From Acidisarcina polymorpha (GTDB lineage Bacteria; Acidobacteriota; Terriglobia; Terriglobales; Acidobacteriaceae), in the NCBI RefSeq assembly GCF_003330725.1, contig NZ_CP030840.1:868001-932000 (forward strand): a DNA stretch of 64,000 nucleotides, given 5' to 3'. The number at the start of each line of letters is the position of its first letter. Within the stretch, counting starts at the first letter, position 1. The notes beneath the pieces were generated by a model, which saw only the letters and a list, made by a program, of their open reading frames with translations, searched no databases and was not told the origin of the DNA. A program made the position numbers and the translations under genes. Below are positions 44,862 through 55,439 of the stretch, piece by piece.

Positions 44862-47800
44862 ATGAAAGTCAATCTGTTGCGCGTAGTTGTTGGGCTCGTG
44901 CTGGTAGCGGGAGCCTTCTCCAGTTCTCTCGCCCAGTTTAGCGGCAGTATCACGGGCGAGGTCACCGACCCAAGTGGCTCAGTCGTTCCGGGCGCTAAGC
45001 TCACCCTGACCAAGACGGATACCGGCGAGGTACACACGGCGACATCGAGTTCCGCCGGCATCTATCAATTCGTCAGCCTTGCGCCGGGACCATACCGGCT
45101 CGACACCGAGGCGAGCGGCTTTGCCGCTTCACAAAGTTCGTTTTCTCTGCAGACGGGCCAGACACTGAACGTGCCCGTGAAGCTGACGGTCGGCACCGCG
45201 ACGCAATCGATCGAGGTGACCACGCAGACGCCGATCCTGGATACGGCCGACACCCGATTACAGGAGACACTGTCGACGCAGACGCTTTCGAGCCTCCCCC
45301 TGGCGGGCAGAAACATGGTGTCGCTCGTCACCCTGGTGCCGGGGGTGACCGGTCTCGGAGTGACGTCCAACGGCAGCCCCGGGTCTGGCCGCGACAACTA
45401 CTCGACTGAAACGCAAGTCGATGCAAGCGCCAATGGGCAGGGCGCGGTTGGCAATATGTATGTGGTCGATGGCCTCGACGTCACAAGTTCGATTCGCGCC
45501 GGCGTCTTGAACATGACTCCGAACCCCGACTCCATCCAGGAGACCAGCATCCAGACCAACACCTACAACGTCGATTATGGACGGGCAAGCTCGATCCAGA
45601 TGACGATGACGACCAAGTCGGGCACCAATCAGTACCACGGGAACGTCAGCGACTACTTCACCTACCAGAATTGGCTCGCCAGGACGGAGTTCACCCAGAA
45701 CTATCCGCCCTTTCACAGCAACAATATCTCGGCAACCATCGGCGGTCCGATCTTCCCCAGGAAGAATTGGGGATATTTCTTCTTCGCCATCGAACCGCTG
45801 CGCGCTTCCGCGGCTGTGACCAATAGCACAACCTTCGAGGACCCTGCCTTTACCGCCTTTGCCAAGACAAACTTTCCTGGAACCATCGGTACGCAGATCC
45901 TCACCAACTATCCCGTAAGCCGTGTATCGAATATCACGGTGAGTTCCACGGCGTCGAACCTCTTCCCGACCACCTGCGGCACTGCCGCGACGAGCTTCCT
46001 TCCCTGCGGGACGCCGATGGTCGATACCGGCAACTTCTCGTCCAGCTCGTATCGCAACGGCATGCAATACAACATTCGCGCCGACAAGGATTTCGCCAAC
46101 GACCGTCTCTACGGAAACTTCTATCGGACGACGCTCAACAGCAACGGCATCAATCCGCGCATTGCGTTCGATACCACCAACACCTACTCTCAATATGCCT
46201 TACAGATCAACGAAACCCACACCTTCAATCCAACTACGCTGAATGAAGCGGCCTTCGCGGTGATGAGGGTGGAGGGCATTCAACCGGCTACAGGGCTATT
46301 TACTGTTCCGGTAGTGAACGTGACCAGCATCGGCGCCAACTTTGGCGCGGGATTTGCGCAAGGCGACTTCATCCAGCATAACTACCACTGGCGCGATGTG
46401 CTGACCCATACCGTCAAGTCGCACGTCATCAAGGCCGGGTATGAAGGTCTCTTCGCGGATGACGTTGAGGTCTTCAACGGTCCTTACGATCAGCCGACAT
46501 TCCAGTTCAACAGCCTGCTCGACCTCGCGCAGGATAACGTTTACACCGAAACGGGTCTGGCCTACGACCCGCTGGCCGGGGCGCGTTCTCAATACAACTG
46601 GAACGCCGCGGGAATCACCAACGGACTCTTCGTCGAAGATACCTGGAAGATCTCCTCGCGGCTGACGGCCAACTTTGGCCTGCGCTGGGACGATTTCGGC
46701 AATCCATACTCCCGCAGCCCAACCACCGCCTTCTCGAACTTTTACATCGGCGCCGGCCAGACGCAGCAAGAGCAGATCGCGAACGGCGTGCTGATCCGGC
46801 ATAATCACGCGCTCAACCGGGCCATCACCGATGTATTCAGTCCGCGTGGCGGCATCGCGTGGGATGTGACTGGCGATGGAAAATGGCTGGTGAAGGGTGG
46901 AGCAGGGTTCTTCCACAACTGGCCGACGCTGGCGAATCTACAGGAAGAGTATCGCGGCAACCCACCCGGAGACATCTTCCCCACCTTCTATTCCACGACC
47001 GGCCCTGCGCCAATCTTCGGATTCGGTACTTCGAATACAAAGCCGTATAATTTCCCCGCTCCTTCAATCGGTGCTTACACGCTAAACGAGAAGGGCGGCA
47101 TCAATGGACTGCAGTTCAACATCGGGGCCATCAACCCGAACCTGGTTTCCCCGGTAACCTACACTTATTCCGCCGCGCTCGAGAGGGCTCTGGGTTCGCA
47201 TTACACCGCCGGCATCGCCTACTCCGGCGCCAACGGCAGAAGCCTGCTTTCTGGCGGCGGCCAGGTCTATAACGTAAGTTACGGTCAGGACATCAACTCC
47301 TTGCAAGGCGACCTGATCCAGAACCAAAGGACCAGCCCCACTCGTCTGAATACGAGCTTTGGGCAGGTGCAGTACACGAATAACGATCGAGTCTCAAACT
47401 ACAACGCGCTGATCCTGTCCGCGCGCGCTCGCTATTCAAAGGCGTTCTTCAACGTCTCATACACCCACTCGGTATCGAAAGACGATACCCAGGTGTACCC
47501 CAGCTATATCGATGTCCACCAATGGTATGGGCCCTCTATCTGGGACGTTCCCAACCGCTTCTCCGGAGTCGGCAACTATGAATTTCCGGGATATAACCAC
47601 GGTGAGGGAATTCTCGGGCGAGTGGCTACCGGCTGGCAGCTCAGTGGGACCGTTATCCTGCAATCGGGAACACCGTTCAACGTGTCCACCAATGCCCCAT
47701 TCGCACCCAACGCCACCTTCACTGGATACGCTTCCGGAAGCGGCGACTACAACGCGGATGGTGACAACAACGATTACCCGGATGTGGCAAGCTACCATTA

Positions 47801-48116
47801 CAGCACCAGCCGGCAGAGCTATCGTCACGGGTTATTTGCCGCAGGCCAATTTCCCCAGCCCGCCTATGGATCTGAGGGCAACGAAAAATACAACTCGTTC
47901 CGGGAACCGGGATTTGCCCAATGGGACGCGGCGGTGCTGAAGGATACCCCAATCAACGAGCGGGTAAGGTTCCAATTCCGCTTTGAGTTTTACAACCTGT
48001 TCAATCGCGCCAATCTGAATGCCGTTGACACCAACCTGCCCGACGGAAACTTCGGTCAGGCTACCGGTCAATACACTCCGAGATACTTCCAGATCGGGGG
48101 TAACCTCATCTTTTGA
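44862..48116 (+). CDS. TonB-dependent receptor (Oar-like), 1084 aa
   Basis: A second giant outer-membrane receptor. A signal peptide (LRVVVGLVLVAGAFSSSLAQ) precedes the carboxypeptidase-regulatory-like domain (GSITGEVTDPSGSVVPGAKL, 'SSAGIYQFVSLAPGPYRLD'), the plug ('MYVVDGLDVTSSIRAGVLN', 'TMTTKSGTNQYHGNVSDY') and the barrel. The C-terminus ends in aromatic-rich RYFQIGGNLIF, as needed for barrel insertion. The strong GGGGGG ribosome binding site and location, first in the operon with TPR, two GH127-type genes and araA, point to uptake of arabinofuranose-containing oligosaccharides. There is no SusD partner, which is normal in Acidobacteria. Confidence 0.92.
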   Translation: MKVNLLRVVVGLVLVAGAFSSSLAQFSGSITGEVTDPSGSVVPGAKLTLTKTDTGEVHTATSSSAGIYQFVSLAPGPYRLDTEASGFAASQSSFSLQTGQTLNVPVKLTVGTATQSIEVTTQTPILDTADTRLQETLSTQTLSSLPLAGRNMVSLVTLVPGVTGLGVTSNGSPGSGRDNYSTETQVDASANGQGAVGNMYVVDGLDVTSSIRAGVLNMTPNPDSIQETSIQTNTYNVDYGRASSIQMTMTTKSGTNQYHGNVSDYFTYQNWLARTEFTQNYPPFHSNNISATIGGPIFPRKNWGYFFFAIEPLRASAAVTNSTTFEDPAFTAFAKTNFPGTIGTQILTNYPVSRVSNITVSSTASNLFPTTCGTAATSFLPCGTPMVDTGNFSSSSYRNGMQYNIRADKDFANDRLYGNFYRTTLNSNGINPRIAFDTTNTYSQYALQINETHTFNPTTLNEAAFAVMRVEGIQPATGLFTVPVVNVTSIGANFGAGFAQGDFIQHNYHWRDVLTHTVKSHVIKAGYEGLFADDVEVFNGPYDQPTFQFNSLLDLAQDNVYTETGLAYDPLAGARSQYNWNAAGITNGLFVEDTWKISSRLTANFGLRWDDFGNPYSRSPTTAFSNFYIGAGQTQQEQIANGVLIRHNHALNRAITDVFSPRGGIAWDVTGDGKWLVKGGAGFFHNWPTLANLQEEYRGNPPGDIFPTFYSTTGPAPIFGFGTSNTKPYNFPAPSIGAYTLNEKGGINGLQFNIGAINPNLVSPVTYTYSAALERALGSHYTAGIAYSGANGRSLLSGGGQVYNVSYGQDINSLQGDLIQNQRTSPTRLNTSFGQVQYTNNDRVSNYNALILSARARYSKAFFNVSYTHSVSKDDTQVYPSYIDVHQWYGPSIWDVPNRFSGVGNYEFPGYNHGEGILGRVATGWQLSGTVILQSGTPFNVSTNAPFAPNATFTGYASGSGDYNADGDNNDYPDVASYHYSTSRQSYRHGLFAAGQFPQPAYGSEGNEKYNSFREPGFAQWDAAVLKDTPINERVRFQFRFEFYNLFNRANLNAVDTNLPDGNFGQATGQYTPRYFQIGGNLIF

Positions 48117-48125
48117 TCACAAGCC

Positions 48126-48160
48126 GGCCCAGCGCCGCGGCATAGCCTCGGCGCTGGGCC
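48126..48160 (+). terminator. GC-rich hairpin between receptor and TPR gene
   Basis: GGCCCAGCGCCG / CGGCGCTGGGCC, a perfect twelve-base stem with an eleven-base loop, starting ten bases after the receptor stop. There is no T run, so it may act as a partial attenuator or RNA-end protector that sets receptor-to-enzyme ratios rather than a full terminator. Confidence 0.5.
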
Positions 48161-48193
48161 GCTTCGAGGCAGTACCATTTCTAGAAAAAGGGG

Positions 48194-49660
48194 TTGAGTT
48201 TGGCGAAGTACATTCTCGCGAGCATCATGACCGGATTCTTATCAGCTGGAGTCGCAGTCCTCGGCCAGATCGCGCCTTCCAACGACGCTGCGGCGATCCA
48301 GGCGCTGCAAAGCGGGCAGTTTGAGAAAGCGATCGAGATGGCTGATGCTGCCCTCACCCAAGACGCCCACGACTGCCGTATGTTGACCATCCGTGCGCTG
48401 GCGTTGAGAAACTCGGGAAAACGAGCGGAGGGTCTTCAATCTTTCAAGCTAGCTACATCCGTCTGCCCTTCATTTCTCCCAGCATTGAAAGGCCTCGCCG
48501 AGACGCAATATGCCGAGCACTCATCCGACGCCCCAGCCACATTGGAGAGGATACTCGAGCTCGACCCCGACAACGAGACGAGCCACGCGATGCTGGCAGT
48601 GCTCTATGCCCGATCGGGAGATTGCTCCGCCGCAATCTCTCATTTTTCTAAGGCGCAGAAACTGGTCGCTTCGAACCCTGCCGCAATGAGCCAGTTTGGA
48701 AGCTGCCTGATTGCGACCGGAGATAGCGAGCGCGCAAAGCCGATCTTAGAGACCGTGCTGGAAAAGAGGAACTCGCGAGGAGACCGCCTCTTGTACGCCT
48801 ATGCGTGTTGGCAGGCGAAAGACTATACGGCGGCCTCGGCTGCACTTAATCCCCTGCTTCAAAGCCCCACGCCCGACCCGGAAGCGATGAGCCTTGCCGC
48901 TCGCATCGCCGAGTCCTCCGGAGATACTCCCCGGGCGGTCGCCCTTTTGCAGCAGGCCATCACGGCAAAGCCGGACGATGCCCAAAACTATCTCATCTTC
49001 GCGGAAATATCTTTCAACCACGCATCCTACAAAGTAGGTGTGGACATGCTGAACGCTGGACTGCAGAGGCTGCCGCAGAATGCGCGGCTCTACGTGGCGC
49101 GAGGTGTTCTTGAGGTTCAGCAGGGCGCCTTGGAAGATGCGATGACCGACTTTCGCAAGGCCCATCAGCTCGATCCAAGCCAATCGCTTGCCGGAGATGC
49201 CATCGGTATCATGCTCGATCAGCGCCATCAAACGGCTGACTCACTCGCCGCCTACGCGCAGCAAGCGAGGGCGCATCCCGATGACGCTCTCGTGCAGTAC
49301 CTCTATGCCGAAGCGCTCAGCCAGTCGAGCGCGGAAGGCTCGGTGCCGAACGACACCGCCGCCCTCGCGGCCGCGCGCCGTGCCGTCAAGCTGGAGCCCG
49401 ACTATCAGCCGGCACTCGATCTGCTCTGCCAGCTCGAGTTTCGCGCCGGCAACATTAATGCTTCTTTGGAGATCGCGCAGAAAGCAATTGCGCGTAACCC
49501 CGAAGACGAGACCGCAATCTACCAGGAGATGATGGCCTACCGGCGCCTCGGTAAGAAGCACGAGGTGGATGAGCTGGTCGCCAAAATGAAGCAGGTCAAG
49601 GAACATCAACGAGACGCGAGAACGAACTACCAGCTCCAGGAAGTTACCAGCCCGGAGTAG
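48194..49660 (+). CDS. Secreted tetratricopeptide repeat protein, 488 aa
   Basis: The start is a TTG with AGGGG upstream; a short signal peptide follows (AKYILASIMTGFLSAGVAVLG). The rest is a chain of TPR helical pairs: 'AIQALQSGQFEKAIEMADAAL', 'AMLAVLYARSGDCSAAISHF', 'LYVARGVLEVQQGALEDAM', 'AALAAARRAVKLEPDYQPAL', 'GNINASLEIAQKAIARNPED', about eleven repeats in all. TPRs mediate protein contacts. A periplasmic TPR protein encoded right after a TonB receptor is a recurrent acidobacterial arrangement; it may help organise the receptor and glycosidases. No enzyme motif. Confidence 0.85.
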   Translation: MSLAKYILASIMTGFLSAGVAVLGQIAPSNDAAAIQALQSGQFEKAIEMADAALTQDAHDCRMLTIRALALRNSGKRAEGLQSFKLATSVCPSFLPALKGLAETQYAEHSSDAPATLERILELDPDNETSHAMLAVLYARSGDCSAAISHFSKAQKLVASNPAAMSQFGSCLIATGDSERAKPILETVLEKRNSRGDRLLYAYACWQAKDYTAASAALNPLLQSPTPDPEAMSLAARIAESSGDTPRAVALLQQAITAKPDDAQNYLIFAEISFNHASYKVGVDMLNAGLQRLPQNARLYVARGVLEVQQGALEDAMTDFRKAHQLDPSQSLAGDAIGIMLDQRHQTADSLAAYAQQARAHPDDALVQYLYAEALSQSSAEGSVPNDTAALAAARRAVKLEPDYQPALDLLCQLEFRAGNINASLEIAQKAIARNPEDETAIYQEMMAYRRLGKKHEVDELVAKMKQVKEHQRDARTNYQLQEVTSPE

Positions 49661-49721
49661 AACCATCAGCATTCACGCCGCAGCCAATGCGACGTCGAAC
49701 GAAATGCCCAGGAGTTTGAAG

Positions 49722-51803
49722 ATGAAAACCTCATTCACGAGCGTCAGCCGCCGCAAGTTCCTCGCCGGAACCAGCGGCTTGGCGATAGGAACGATGCTTG
49801 GTAGTTCGGCCACGCGTGCTATGGCTGCCGTTCTCGATGACCCGCAAGCCACCCAGCTCGCTTCCGCACAGTGGAAAGACAAAGCCCCATTCGATCTTTC
49901 CAAATCACCATATGCCAAGCTGAAGCCGGTGCCGGTCAGTGCGGTCGTGATCCAGGAAGGCTTCTGGTCGAAACGCCGCGCGACCAATATCAACTCCAGC
50001 ATTCCGAGCATGCATGTCGAGCTGATCCAGCATGGCCGCATGGATAACTTTCTTCGCCTCGAAGGCAAATCCGACGCGCCGCAGCGTGGCCCGGTCTACT
50101 CCGATTCCGATATGTACAAGTGGATCGAGGCAGTCGGTTTTGTGCTGCAGTCAGGAGATCAGCCGAAGCTTCGCGAGATTGCACACACTGACATCAAGGA
50201 GATTGTCGCCGCCCAGGAGCCTAGCGGTTATCTGAATACATACTTCGTGCAGGCCAATGCCAAAGACCGCATGCAATGGCAGATCCAGACCACGGGCCAT
50301 GAACTCTACTGCCTCGGTCATATGCTGCAAGGGGCGATTGCCTATTACCGCGCCACCGGCGATCCAACTCTGCTCGAAGCCGGCATGCGCATGGTCGACA
50401 ACTTCCTGCTGCCAAACTATGGACCCGGCAAGAACCAGAAGCCGATCGTCGCGGGTCATCCCGAGATCGAGATGTCACTGATCGAGCTCTACCGTACAAC
50501 GGGAAATCAAAAATACCTTGACCTGGCTGGATACATTCTTCAAGGCGACACCCGCGAGCCGCTCACGCCGAGGCAGATAACCTATATGTACTGCGGCATT
50601 CCCTTCACCTCGCGAACCAGGCTCGAGGGACACGCGGTGCGCGCGATGTATGCCTGCTGCGGAGCGACAGACTACTACCTCGAGACCGGCGACCCAGCCT
50701 ACCTGAAGACGCTCGAAGCGCTCTCGGTAGATTTGGTCGAGCATCAACTGTATGTCAACGGCGGCGTTGGAGCACGAAGTGAAGGTGAGGCCTTCGGCGA
50801 TGCCTATGAGCTGCCCAACGCGCGCGCCTACGGCGAAAGCTGCGCCGCTATTGGAAACATGATGTGGAATGCCAGGATGCTCGCCGGGACTGGCAAGGCC
50901 ATCCACGCCGACGTGATCGAGCGCGCGCTCTACAACGGCATCAACTCCGGCATGTCCCTCGACGGCACCACCTACTGCTACCGCAATCCGCTCGCTTATG
51001 ATCCGGTGGCCGATGCCGGCGACCGTCACACCCCGAGCGGAAAGATTCGCAACCCATGGTATGACACGACCTGCTGCCCGCCGAACCTTGAACGCACCTT
51101 CGCGAGCCTGCCGGCTTACTTCTTCAGCACCGCGCCTGACGGCATCTACGTTCACCTCTACGACAACTCCGAACTGCGCTGGAAGCTCGACAGCGGTAAC
51201 GCGATCTCGATCACACAGACCACGCGCTATCCGTGGGAGGGCAATGTGGCCATGCGCGTCTCACCGGCACATCCGGAAGAGTTCACGCTCCACACTCGCA
51301 TCCCCGCATGGAGCCGGCACACTACCGTGAAGGTCAACGGCAAACCAACAGGCACTCCGGCTGCAGGTGAATATCTCGCGCTGCGCCGCACCTGGGCCGC
51401 CAACGACCAGGTCGAGATCGCCTTCGATATGACGACGCAAGTCGTTCACGCCAACCCCGCCGTTGCCGACGACACCGGCCGCATTACTTTACAGCGCGGC
51501 CCGATCATCTTCTGCATGGAACAACTCGATCAGGCCGAGCAGGCGCCGGAGAGGTTTCCGTTCATGACGGCAAAGCTTGCAGCTGAAACCACTTCAAAGT
51601 ACGAGCCAAATCTGCTCGACGGGGTCGTGAGCCTCGAGCATCCCGGAACCATCGAGGAATCCAGCTCGGCTTCAGCGCTCTACAGCACCGGCCCGGTGAA
51701 GAGGACTACGAGCAACACGTCGTTCAAACTGATTCCTTATTACGCGTGGGCCAACCGCGCGCCGTCGTCCATGCAGGTGTGGATACCCTATGTCGAAAGC
51801 TAA
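49722..51803 (+). CDS. Beta-L-arabinofuranosidase, GH127, Tat-exported
   Basis: A 693-residue GH127 enzyme (HypBA1 type) that removes beta-linked L-arabinofuranose. AGGAG before ATG 49722 fixes the start and gives a twin-arginine signal (SRRKFLAGTSGLAIGTMLG). The (alpha/alpha)6 barrel contains TGHELYCLGHMLQGAIAYY and 'GHAVRAMYACCGATDYYLETGD'. The metal/catalytic set of the family is present: Glu in 'GEAFGDAYELPN', Glu and Cys in YGESCAAIG, and the CysCys pair in TTCCPPNLERT, one of which is the proposed nucleophile. A C-terminal beta domain follows. It is 43-46 bases before the next GH127-like gene and clearly in the receptor operon. Confidence 0.93.
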   Translation: MKTSFTSVSRRKFLAGTSGLAIGTMLGSSATRAMAAVLDDPQATQLASAQWKDKAPFDLSKSPYAKLKPVPVSAVVIQEGFWSKRRATNINSSIPSMHVELIQHGRMDNFLRLEGKSDAPQRGPVYSDSDMYKWIEAVGFVLQSGDQPKLREIAHTDIKEIVAAQEPSGYLNTYFVQANAKDRMQWQIQTTGHELYCLGHMLQGAIAYYRATGDPTLLEAGMRMVDNFLLPNYGPGKNQKPIVAGHPEIEMSLIELYRTTGNQKYLDLAGYILQGDTREPLTPRQITYMYCGIPFTSRTRLEGHAVRAMYACCGATDYYLETGDPAYLKTLEALSVDLVEHQLYVNGGVGARSEGEAFGDAYELPNARAYGESCAAIGNMMWNARMLAGTGKAIHADVIERALYNGINSGMSLDGTTYCYRNPLAYDPVADAGDRHTPSGKIRNPWYDTTCCPPNLERTFASLPAYFFSTAPDGIYVHLYDNSELRWKLDSGNAISITQTTRYPWEGNVAMRVSPAHPEEFTLHTRIPAWSRHTTVKVNGKPTGTPAAGEYLALRRTWAANDQVEIAFDMTTQVVHANPAVADDTGRITLQRGPIIFCMEQLDQAEQAPERFPFMTAKLAAETTSKYEPNLLDGVVSLEHPGTIEESSSASALYSTGPVKRTTSNTSFKLIPYYAWANRAPSSMQVWIPYVES

Positions 51804-51849
51804 ACTCGGGGCGGTTTGCGCCGCCCTGAAGTCTTGGAGAAAATTCTAA

Positions 51850-53679
51850 GTGAAAAGATCTCGCAGGCAGTTTCTGAAAGCCGGAGCGGCGGCAGGCTCC
51901 GCCGCAGTTCTCAGTCGCACCGTTCGTTCTTTCGCTCAACTACCGGCAAAGGACGTGGTGGCGCCGGAGATCTCGCAGTTCGACTACGCCGACGTTCAGT
52001 TGCTCGACGGCCCGATGCTCACGCAGTTCAATCAGAACCATGCCTTCTTCCTCGCGCTCGATGACGATCGCCTGCTGAAGCCCTTTCGTCAGAAGGCCGG
52101 ACTGCCCGCGCCGGGCGAAGACATGGGCGGCTGGTATAACTTTTCGCCCGACTTCGATCCACCAAAGAACATGACCGGTTATATTCCCGGCCATACCTTC
52201 GGGCAGTATCTCTCCGGACTCTCGCGTGCCTACGCCGTCACCGGTTCCAAGCCGACGCAGGAGAAGGTGCAGCGCCTGGTGCGCGGTTTTTCAGAAGCTG
52301 TCACGCCCAAATTTTATGAGGGCTATTGCCTTCCCGCTTACACTTTCGACAAGATGAATTGCGGTCTGATCGACGCGCATGAATTTGCCGGTGACCCGCA
52401 AGCCCTCGCAGTGCTGAATCACGCCACGGATGCAGTGCTGCCGTTTCTGCCGGACCGGGCGCTGAACCGGGCAGAGCAAGCTGCGAGGCCGCATCCGAAC
52501 ATTGCTTGGACGTGGGACGAGACTTATACATTGCCAGAAAATCTTTACCTCGCCTATAAGCGAGGCGCCGGAGACCGTTACCGCGATCTCGCAGCGCGTT
52601 ATCTGCAGGACCGCGACTACTTCGATCCACTCTCGCGGGGGGAAAACGTACTTCCCGGCCAGCACGCCTACAGTCATGTGAATGCGCTCTGCTCTGCCTT
52701 TCAGTGCTACCTCACGACAGGAAGCGAAAAGCACTTACACGCCGCGCGGAATGGCTTTGACTTTGTACTGACCACGCAGAGCTTCGCGACCGGCGGCTGG
52801 GGCCCGGATGAGACCTTCCGCAAACCGGACAGCGGCGATTTGGGCGCAAGCCTCACTAAGACCCATTCGAGCTTTGAGACGCCCTGCGGCGCCTACGGCC
52901 ACTTCAAGATTTCTCGCTACTTGTTGCGCTCCTCCGGTGACAGCCGCTACGGCGACAGCATGGAGAGGGTGCTTTATAACACCATTCTTGGCGCACTGCC
53001 GATTCAGGAGGATGGGCAAAGCTTCTACTACTCCGACTACAACGACTCCGGCAGCAAATTCTTCCACCAGGATAAGTGGCCATGCTGCTCCGGGACGTTT
53101 CCGCAGATCACCGCCGACTACGGCATCAGCTCCTACTTCCGCAGTTCGCGAGCTGTCTATGTGAACCTTTATGTGCCATCGAAGCTCAGCTGGAAACAGG
53201 GTGGAGCGAACTGCGTTCTCACCCAGCAAACCCAGTATCCACTGATACCCGAGACGAGCATGGATCTGAAACTGGATCGGCCCGAAACCTTTGCGATGAT
53301 GCTGCGCATCCCCGCGTGGGCCGGCCCGAAAACGCGCGTGATGGTGAACGGAAAAGCCGTGCAAGCCGGACTAGAACCAGGAAAGTTCATGGCTGTCTCG
53401 CGTACCTGGAAGAGCGGAGACCGCATCGAGATCCAGTTCGACATGCCCACGCGGCTGGAGGCCGTCGATCCTCAACACCCGAACACCGTGGCCCTTGTGC
53501 ATGGGCCGCTGGTGCTCTTCGCGCGGACGGATGCTCCGCTGAAATCGACGCGCGCCGAGATGCTGGCCGTACAACAACGATCGCCGGGGTCAGATATTTG
53601 GACGGTAGGTGAGACTCAATTCAGCCCCTTCTCGTCTATCGGGCGGGAGAAATATCGTCTCTATCACGACATCTCCTGA
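51850..53679 (+). CDS. GH127-like (DUF1680) glycosidase, Tat-exported
   Basis: A 609-residue protein of the DUF1680/GH127-related superfamily, only distantly similar to its neighbour. It starts at GTG 51850 with GGAG upstream and has a twin-arginine signal (SRRQFLKAGAAAGSAAVLS). 'GYIPGHTFGQYLSGLSRAYA' and 'NIAWTWDETYTLPENLYLAY' lie in the helical barrel. The metal-site equivalents are 'FETPCGAYGHFKISRYLL' and WPCCSGTFPQ, and a C-terminal beta domain with LRIPAWAG follows. It could be a beta-L-arabinofuranosidase (GH146-like) or act on another furanoside. Having two different members together suggests sequential attack on one branched glycan. Confidence 0.85.
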   Translation: MKRSRRQFLKAGAAAGSAAVLSRTVRSFAQLPAKDVVAPEISQFDYADVQLLDGPMLTQFNQNHAFFLALDDDRLLKPFRQKAGLPAPGEDMGGWYNFSPDFDPPKNMTGYIPGHTFGQYLSGLSRAYAVTGSKPTQEKVQRLVRGFSEAVTPKFYEGYCLPAYTFDKMNCGLIDAHEFAGDPQALAVLNHATDAVLPFLPDRALNRAEQAARPHPNIAWTWDETYTLPENLYLAYKRGAGDRYRDLAARYLQDRDYFDPLSRGENVLPGQHAYSHVNALCSAFQCYLTTGSEKHLHAARNGFDFVLTTQSFATGGWGPDETFRKPDSGDLGASLTKTHSSFETPCGAYGHFKISRYLLRSSGDSRYGDSMERVLYNTILGALPIQEDGQSFYYSDYNDSGSKFFHQDKWPCCSGTFPQITADYGISSYFRSSRAVYVNLYVPSKLSWKQGGANCVLTQQTQYPLIPETSMDLKLDRPETFAMMLRIPAWAGPKTRVMVNGKAVQAGLEPGKFMAVSRTWKSGDRIEIQFDMPTRLEAVDPQHPNTVALVHGPLVLFARTDAPLKSTRAEMLAVQQRSPGSDIWTVGETQFSPFSSIGREKYRLYHDIS

Positions 53680-53808
53680 GAACTGCGCCGTTAAACTTGC
53701 CGCTTATTTCGATGATCGGCTAAAGGAAGGCGGAAGGTTCTCGAGCTACTTCTTGCGAACGCTGTGCGATCAGAGTAAATGAAGGATGCGAGAACTACGG
53801 AGAATTCC

Positions 53809-55290
53809 ATGAAGAGCATCGACTCCCTGGAAGTTTGGTTCGTCACCGGGAGCCAGCATCTGTATGGCCCAGGCCCCTTAGGCGTCGTCGCCGAAAACTC
53901 AAAGCAGATCGCCAGCTCTCTCGACGGGGAGAGCGCTATCCCGGTAAAAGTAGTTGCGAAGCCCGTCATGGTCTCCGCCGATGCGATCCGCGATCTCTGC
54001 CTTAAGGCGAATGCAAATAAGTCGTGTCTCGGGCTCATTCTGTGGATGCACACCTTTTCGCCGGCCAAGATGTGGATCGTGGGTTTGACCTCGCTGAGAA
54101 AACCTTTTCTCCATCTGCACACCCAGTTCAATCGCGAACTGCCCTACAGCACCATCGACATGGATTTCATGAACCTCAATCAGGCAGCCCACGGCGACCG
54201 CGAGTTCGGGTTTATCACCGCACGGCTTCGGCTACCCCGCAAAATAGTCGTAGGTTTTTGGAGAGATTCAGAAGTGGTCGAGGAGATTGCGACCTGGACA
54301 CGTGCTGCTCTCGGCTGGCAGGAATCGCAAAACCTTAAGGTGGCTCGCTTCGGCGACAACATGCGCAATGTCGCCGTAACTGAAGGCGACAAAGTCGAAG
54401 CTCAGAAAGTTTTTGGGTACACGGTCTCTGGCTACGGAATCGGAGACCTGACCGACCGCATGGCGCAGTTTTCTGAAGACGAAGTAGCAGCTCTCGTTGA
54501 GGAGTACCGCGATAGCTACTCAATCTCAACAGAACACGACCGCGCCGACCCCCTCGCAGTCGCCGCCCGCATCGAACTCGGGCTGCGCGCCTTCCTCGAA
54601 GAGGGCGGCTTTGGCGCATTTACCGACACGTTCGAAGACCTTCACGGAATGGGCCACTTGCCTGGCATCGCAGCACAACGGCTGATGGCCTTGGGCTATG
54701 GCTTCGGCGGCGAGGGCGATTGGAAGACTGCCGCGCTGGTGCGCATCATGAAGGTCATGGCGACCGGCCTGCCCCAGGGCACTTCGTTTATGGAGGACTA
54801 CACCTACGACTTCGCCGGAACCCCGAAGATCCTCGGCTCTCACATGCTGGAGATCTGCCCATCGATCGCTAACGCCAAGCCCTCGCTTGAGGTTCACCCG
54901 TTGGGCATCGGCGGGAAAGCCGACCCCGTCCGCCTCGTCTTTACCGCCCCCGCAGGGCCAGCCATCGTCGCATCCATCGTCGATATGGGCTCGCGTTTTC
55001 GCATGATCGTGAACGAAGTGGATGTGGTCACTCCCGATCAACCGCTTCCCAAGTTGCCCGTCGCCCGCGCGATCTGGCACCCGAAGCCAAATCTCAAGAT
55101 CGCCACGGCAGCCTGGATCTACGCCGGAGGCGCTCACCATACCGGCTTCAGCCAGGCGCTCACCATCGAACACATGGCGGACTTCGCTGAGATCGCGGGT
55201 ATCGAATTGATTCGAATCGATGCCGACACACGCATTCCGCAACTTCGTCGCGAGCTTCACTGGAGCGACGCAGCTTACAGGGTCAGCTAG
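53809..55290 (+). CDS. araA: L-arabinose isomerase
   Basis: A 493-residue cytoplasmic enzyme, normal for the family, converting L-arabinose to L-ribulose with Mn2+. Clear hallmarks: [15 protein letters not shown] at the start, '[17 protein letters not shown]', '[20 protein letters not shown]', '[11 protein letters not shown]' and '[12 protein letters not shown]' with metal-binding Glu and His, and '[14 protein letters not shown]'. I start it at ATG 53809, where CGGAG lies six bases before; an upstream in-frame start at 53779 has no such signal. It follows the GH127-like genes in the same direction. araB and araD are absent from the window, so the rest of the pathway must lie elsewhere. Confidence 0.97.
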   Translation: MKSIDSLEVWFVTGSQHLYGPGPLGVVAENSKQIASSLDGESAIPVKVVAKPVMVSADAIRDLCLKANANKSCLGLILWMHTFSPAKMWIVGLTSLRKPFLHLHTQFNRELPYSTIDMDFMNLNQAAHGDREFGFITARLRLPRKIVVGFWRDSEVVEEIATWTRAALGWQESQNLKVARFGDNMRNVAVTEGDKVEAQKVFGYTVSGYGIGDLTDRMAQFSEDEVAALVEEYRDSYSISTEHDRADPLAVAARIELGLRAFLEEGGFGAFTDTFEDLHGMGHLPGIAAQRLMALGYGFGGEGDWKTAALVRIMKVMATGLPQGTSFMEDYTYDFAGTPKILGSHMLEICPSIANAKPSLEVHPLGIGGKADPVRLVFTAPAGPAIVASIVDMGSRFRMIVNEVDVVTPDQPLPKLPVARAIWHPKPNLKIATAAWIYAGGAHHTGFSQALTIEHMADFAEIAGIELIRIDADTRIPQLRRELHWSDAAYRVS

Positions 55291-55439
55291 ATAAACCGTT
55301 CGTTCGTCGCCGTGTATCAGCGACGTCATACCAAGATTATCCAATGATCACTCGCCGCCGAAATCTCCGGCAAGTACCCGAACGGGGTGCGAGGCATCGC
55401 TGTCGCTCGCTCCAAGCCATGGTAACGACTGGTTGACCC

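Noticed and set aside
54526-55344. Minus-strand frame of 272 aa opposite araA
   Set aside because: Shadow of araA in GC-rich DNA.
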